This document shows positions 43,201 to 45,680 of a stretch of 45,680 bases of DNA, one piece after another. This DNA is from Gammaproteobacteria bacterium. GTDB lineage: Bacteria > Pseudomonadota > Gammaproteobacteria > Pseudomonadales > Porticoccaceae. A model generated the notes under the pieces. That model worked only from the letters and a program-made list of their open reading frames with translations, was not told where the DNA came from and did no database searches. Location of the stretch: assembly GCA_016191205.1 (NCBI GenBank), contig JACPPB010000029.1, forward strand, positions 1-45,680. Direction: 5' to 3'. The position numbers and the translations under genes are program-made. The first letter of the stretch is position 1; every line of letters begins with the position of its first letter.

Positions 43201-43580
43201 AAGGACGCGTAGATCAGCGATGTGATGGTTGACCCGAGGTACCCGAAACCCGCGCCGCGAGCCAGCAGATCGAGATCGACGCTGTACTTGGCGGCGTAGT
43301 AGCTGATGGGCAGCCCGGTAAGAAATATCACCAGCGCGACCGCAAGAATCGCCGCGACTGCGTTGGTGAACCCGTAATTCACCATCAGCGTGCCGCCGAT
43401 GGCTTCCAGGGCGAGAAAAGAGATCGAGCCGAGCGCCGTTGCCGCTACCCGGGATTCCGACCATTTGCGGAAGCTGCGCGGCGCAAAACGCAGCGCGTAG
43501 TCTTCCAGGGTTTCGTTCGCAACCCAGGTGTTGTAGTCACGGCGAACCCGCAATATCCGCTGCGTCGCGGCAGCAACCAT
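40221..43580 (-). CDS. hybrid sensor kinase fused to NCS1 permease-like domain
   Basis: A 1119-residue membrane protein. Residues 1 to about 490 resemble an NCS1 (purine/cytosine/allantoin) permease with about 12 membrane segments and the N-terminal DYNTWVANETLEDYALRFAP. A cysteine cluster follows (about 500-538; DCCICANRFEREDMAHC, then FICSLCCSLDARCDDLCKK). Next come two more membrane segments (about 555-615), a coiled coil, HisKA with His683 in MSHELRSPLNSIIGYAKR, HATPase with DTGPGIG and GTGLGLTIARLLADLMGG, and a receiver with Asp967 in LLLLDLVMHDLSG. A helical tail of about 85 residues ends the protein. ATG 43580 has GGAG upstream. It is divergent from urtA and overlaps the response-regulator gene. 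Its ligand is unknown; urea, amides or nucleobase breakdown products are candidates. Confidence 0.92.
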   Translation of the reverse strand: MVAAATQRILRVRRDYNTWVANETLEDYALRFAPRSFRKWSESRVAATALGSISFLALEAIGGTLMVNYGFTNAVAAILAVALVIFLTGLPISYYAAKYSVDLDLLARGAGFGYLGSTITSLIYASFTFIFFAIEAAIMALMFELYIGLPLALGYLVSSVVVIPLVLHGITRISKLQMWTSVPWMVLAVLPFIFVLLKEPALYAEWTTFGGYSKAGTTFDPLLFGAATTVCFSLIAQIGEQVDFLRFLPERTPASSRRWWTALVLAGPGWIVLGVLKQLAGAFLAFVVIQHEFPPHRASEPTLMYVIGFSYVFSSQALALAAATAFVVLSQIKINVTNAYAGSLAWSNFFSRLTHSHPGRVVWLVFNVAIALLLMEVGLFQALEQVLSVYSCIAIAWIGALVADLVINKPLGLSPSHIEFRRAYLPNINPVGVGATLIASVVSIAAFSGVFGPWPAAFASFIALFAALLLAPLLAWATRGRFYLARPLDEALVLAEAPLDCCICANRFEREDMAHCPAYAGFICSLCCSLDARCDDLCKKAPAGAAATPRWTWLSPQVVRRARDFCTTFFLLAAAITVLPGSVYLQLHNAGVPTGGSTQAVLLGMSLFKAWAVSLVAVGIIAWWSVLTRETRRVAQEESGRQTALLLQEIAEHGKTDQALQLAKEAAESASLAKSRFLTDMSHELRSPLNSIIGYAKRTERETRNLPRLHGQIEVIRKSGEHLLTLADDILDIARIEAGKFQLHPRETDLPALLLQVVDMFRPQANDKGIEFSFQVKGDLPEYVRTDGKRLSQVLINLVGNAVKFTQRGEVVLSVDCTGEITRFLVRDTGPGIGSSELTRIFEPFQRSNLSAAGTGLGLTIARLLADLMGGELTVRSELGVGSEFQLRVLLPGVRKPHNARQEISAEDVIGYRGPRRAVLIADDEAAHRAVLVDLLAPLGFMIGEAGSGSETLRLVEQMDPDVLLLDLVMHDLSGLQVSQRLRAAQWHRPIIMVSSDTSDEARCAALDAGCNAFLAKPVKLPGLAPLLQNHLALDWIRAPLMAGGRLRMPIPPRDLCIRLVQAARVGRMKTVHGCIDEMATLSAQYQPYVTELRRLAREFQLSEIICFVGEGASHDDEC

Positions 43581-43957
43581 GCGCAATGCTCCGGAAGGTG
43601 TGCGCCGAGAATGGCGTGCTGCGTGCCGGGCAACCCGCGGGGATGCCTGCCATCAATACAACCCGGCGTCGTTCATCGAACGCAGCAAAGGATATGCCAA
43701 AGCCGACAGTCATCAGCATGGTCATTCGTTACTGCTGTCTCGCCAAAGACTTAGCCGGATTCCCTGTGCTGACGGCGATCCCGAGGCTGACTGCGATGCA
43801 CGTTCGAAGGGCAGGCAGTACCCACGCGCACAGAAAACGCCTACGACAAAGTGCGTATTGTCCGTGCCCGCCCGTGATGGGTGTAATCCTTTCACGCGAG
43901 GACGCATGCCTTGCGTCCATGTAACCGGAATTGGCATTCGTAAAGAGGGATCACTCC
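43581..43957. promoter_or_regulatory. divergent control region between sensor kinase and urtA
   Basis: This 377-base gap has no convincing gene and must hold the promoters of both units. A perfect inverted repeat, GGACGCA-TGCCT-TGCGTCC (43900-43918), lies about 40 bases before the urtA start and is a candidate regulator site or hairpin. The urtA ribosome site is AGAGGGA, about nine bases before ATG 43958. I found no convincing sigma54 (TGGCAC-N5-TTGC) or sigma70 pair. Confidence 0.4.
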
Positions 43958-45214
43958 ATGATCAACCAGCCATCACCAACTGCTTCTGTGCTCAATGCGG
44001 CAGTGCGTGTCGTCCGCAACCTGTTATTCACCGCCACCTGTGTCGCGCCCGCTCTGGCCTTGTCGGGGGCGTATCCCACCGCTGCGGTCAATACCACGGG
44101 CCTGGCGGTAACCGATACCGTCGTCACCGTAGGCCAGTTGCATTCCGCCACGGGGACGATGGCGATCAGTGAAACGGGATCGATTCAGGCCGAACGTCTG
44201 GCGATTGAACAGATCAACGAATCCGGCGGAATTCTCGGAAGAAAGATTGAAATCATTCAGGAAGACGGTGCGAGCGACTGGCCGACCTTTGCCGAGAAGG
44301 CGCGCAAGCTGCTCGTCAACGACAAGGTCGCCGCTGTCTTCGGTTGTTGGACATCGGCATCGCGAAAAGCCGTCTTGCCGGTCTTCGAGAAAGAAAACGG
44401 AATGCTGTATTACCCCACGTTTTACGAGGGCCTGGAGCAGTCCAAGAACGTAATTTACACCGGCCAGGAGGCCACCCAGCAGATTATCGCCGGGCTCGAC
44501 TGGCTGGCGAAAACCAAGGGCGCGAAAAAGTTTTATCTGGTTGGATCGGACTACATCTGGCCGCGCACTTCCAACAAGATCGCCCGCAAGCACATCGAGA
44601 ACGTGCTGCATGGCGAGGTGGTCGGTGAGGATTATTTCCCTCTCGGCCATACACAGTTCGGTTCGCTGATCAACAAGATCAAGCTCAAAAAGCCTGATGC
44701 CGTTTACAGCATCATTGTAGGTGGCAGCAACGTGGCCTGGTGGAAGCAGCTCAAGGCCGCGGGTGTAACCAGCGACAAGCAGACGATCCTGACGATTTCG
44801 GTAACGGAAGACGAAATCCTGGGAATCGGCGGCGAGAACATGGTCGGCTTCTACGCTGCCATGAAGTACTTCCAGAGTCTGGATAACGACAACAACAAGA
44901 AATTCGTGGCGGCCTTCAAGGCCAAGTACGGCAAGGATGCCGTGATCGGCGACGTGACACAGGCGGCCTACCTGGGGCCCTGGCTGTGGAAAGCGGCGGT
45001 CGAAAAGGCCGGTAGCTTCGACGTCGACAAGATCGCCGCCGCCTCGCCCGGAATCGAGTTGACCACGGCGCCCGAAGGCTACGTCAAGGTGCATGAAAAT
45101 CATCACCTGTGGAGCAAGCTGCGCATCGGCGAGGCGCAGGCCGATGGCCAGTACAAGGTGATTTACGAGTCCGATCTGATTGAGCCGAATCCCTTCCCGA
45201 AGGGCTATCAATAG
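43958..45214 (+). CDS. urtA: urea ABC transporter, substrate-binding protein
   Basis: The periplasmic binding protein of a urea/short-amide ABC importer, 418 residues. The N-terminal 45 or so residues form a signal peptide (RNLLFTATCVAPALALSGA). The mature part begins with VTVGQLHSATGTMAISETG, and YYPTFYEGLEQSKNVIYTGQ and VTQAAYLGPWLWKAAVEKAG are characteristic of UrtA rather than of branched-chain amino-acid binding proteins. The start ATG 43958 has AGAGGGA upstream. urtB follows after 97 bases. The divergent sensor kinase suggests regulation by substrate. Confidence 0.95.
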   Translation: MINQPSPTASVLNAAVRVVRNLLFTATCVAPALALSGAYPTAAVNTTGLAVTDTVVTVGQLHSATGTMAISETGSIQAERLAIEQINESGGILGRKIEIIQEDGASDWPTFAEKARKLLVNDKVAAVFGCWTSASRKAVLPVFEKENGMLYYPTFYEGLEQSKNVIYTGQEATQQIIAGLDWLAKTKGAKKFYLVGSDYIWPRTSNKIARKHIENVLHGEVVGEDYFPLGHTQFGSLINKIKLKKPDAVYSIIVGGSNVAWWKQLKAAGVTSDKQTILTISVTEDEILGIGGENMVGFYAAMKYFQSLDNDNNKKFVAAFKAKYGKDAVIGDVTQAAYLGPWLWKAAVEKAGSFDVDKIAAASPGIELTTAPEGYVKVHENHHLWSKLRIGEAQADGQYKVIYESDLIEPNPFPKGYQ

Positions 45215-45311
45215 CGTCGGATGGCGGCGGCTGGCCGTCGGTCGCCGCCGCCATCCGACCGACGAAAGTGCAGGCAAGATTCCGTATCAGGCGCTGACCG
45301 GAGATATCGTG

Positions 45312-45680
45312 ATGGATGGACTGTCTCTTCAGGAAGTGTGGTCCCTGCTGGTCATGCAGGGATTCAACGGCCTGAGTTTTTTCAGCGTGCTCCTGTTGAT
45401 GGCGCTGGGGCTCGCGATCATCTTCGGCCAGATGGGCGTCATCAATATGGCGCACGGCGAATTTCTCACCATCGGCGCCTATACCACCTATCTGCTCTCG
45501 GTTTTCGCCACAAATCATCTGCCATGGTTCCAGAATTACTACTTTATCGCTGCCATCGTCGTCGGCTTTCTGGTTGCATTCACGGTGGGCTATCTCGTCG
45601 AGTGGCTGATGATCCGCCATCTTTATCGCCGGCCGCTCGACTCGCTGCTGGCGACCTGGGGCCTCAGCCTCGTCATGCAA
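45312..45680 (+). CDS. urtB: urea ABC transporter permease UrtB (5' part only)
   Basis: An open frame from ATG 45312 to the window end (123 codons, no stop) encoding the first membrane segments of a LivH/UrtB permease. MALGLAIIFGQMGVINMAHG and EFLTIGAYTTYLLSVF are highly characteristic, followed by YLVEWLMIRHLYRRPLDSLL. A GTG one codon earlier (45309) is an alternative start. It follows urtA, as in urtABCDE operons; the remaining genes are presumably beyond the window. Confidence 0.93.
   Translation, partial: MDGLSLQEVWSLLVMQGFNGLSFFSVLLLMALGLAIIFGQMGVINMAHGEFLTIGAYTTYLLSVFATNHLPWFQNYYFIAAIVVGFLVAFTVGYLVEWLMIRHLYRRPLDSLLATWGLSLVMQ

Noticed and set aside
43439-43924. Small open frames in the kinase-urtA gap
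   Set aside because: They have weak starts and no recognisable protein pattern, and they overlap the kinase 5' end or the control region.
43930-43957. Sigma54 promoter before urtA
   Set aside because: TTGGCATT occurs, but the TTGC half at the required spacing is missing.

Overview
The window looks like a GC-rich gammaproteobacterial chromosome segment. The evidence is the ribosomal/RNA polymerase gene order, the tRNA order thr-tyr-gly-thr before tufB as in Escherichia coli, gammaproteobacterial-type RpoB, RpoC and RlmJ, and a 435-residue ArgA of the kinase-plus-GNAT type. I cannot name the genus.

Region 1 (1-17520, minus strand) is a long translation/transcription block. In transcription order it holds tRNA-Thr(TGT), tRNA-Tyr, tRNA-Gly, tRNA-Thr(GGT), tufB, tRNA-Trp, secE, nusG, rplK, rplA, L10 leader, rplJ, rplL, attenuator-like hairpin, rpoB, rpoC, rpsL promoter, rpsL, rpsG, fusA and the 5' part of tufA. 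Strong promoters with GC-rich discriminators stand before the tRNA cluster and before rpsL. Several of these highly expressed genes use GTG or TTG starts.

Region 2 (17640-26300) is metabolic: an N-acyl-D-amino-acid deacylase-like amidohydrolase and a luciferase-like flavin monooxygenase, a stand-alone CinA C-terminal-domain protein, a glycine-zipper lipoprotein, alanine dehydrogenase, trpBA, a DUF1330 protein and rlmJ.

Region 3 (26400-32140) is accessory DNA: a DUF4160/DUF2442 pair, a 148-bp MITE-like element, a class III CoA-transferase, a decayed yefM copy, an Old Yellow Enzyme, an intact yefM-yoeB toxin-antitoxin pair with its operator, and a solitary integron-type gene cassette. The cassette has recognisable recombination boundaries and an attC-like site, and its single gene carries a HEPN-like RNALAH motif.

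Region 4 (32143-37724, minus) is a compact valine/isobutyrate catabolic operon (mmsA, acyl-CoA dehydrogenase, enoyl-CoA hydratase, 3-hydroxyisobutyryl-CoA hydrolase, mmsB). It is followed by divergent argA.

Region 5 (39332-45680) pairs a large hybrid sensor kinase with the start of a urea ABC transporter. The kinase combines an NCS1 permease-like domain, a cysteine cluster, HisKA/HATPase and a receiver. A LuxR-type response regulator overlaps its 3' end. Divergent from the kinase are urtA and urtB, the latter cut by the window end. The layout suggests a transporter-derived sensor controlling nitrogen-compound uptake. The most noteworthy items are this sensor system and the lone HEPN-like gene cassette.
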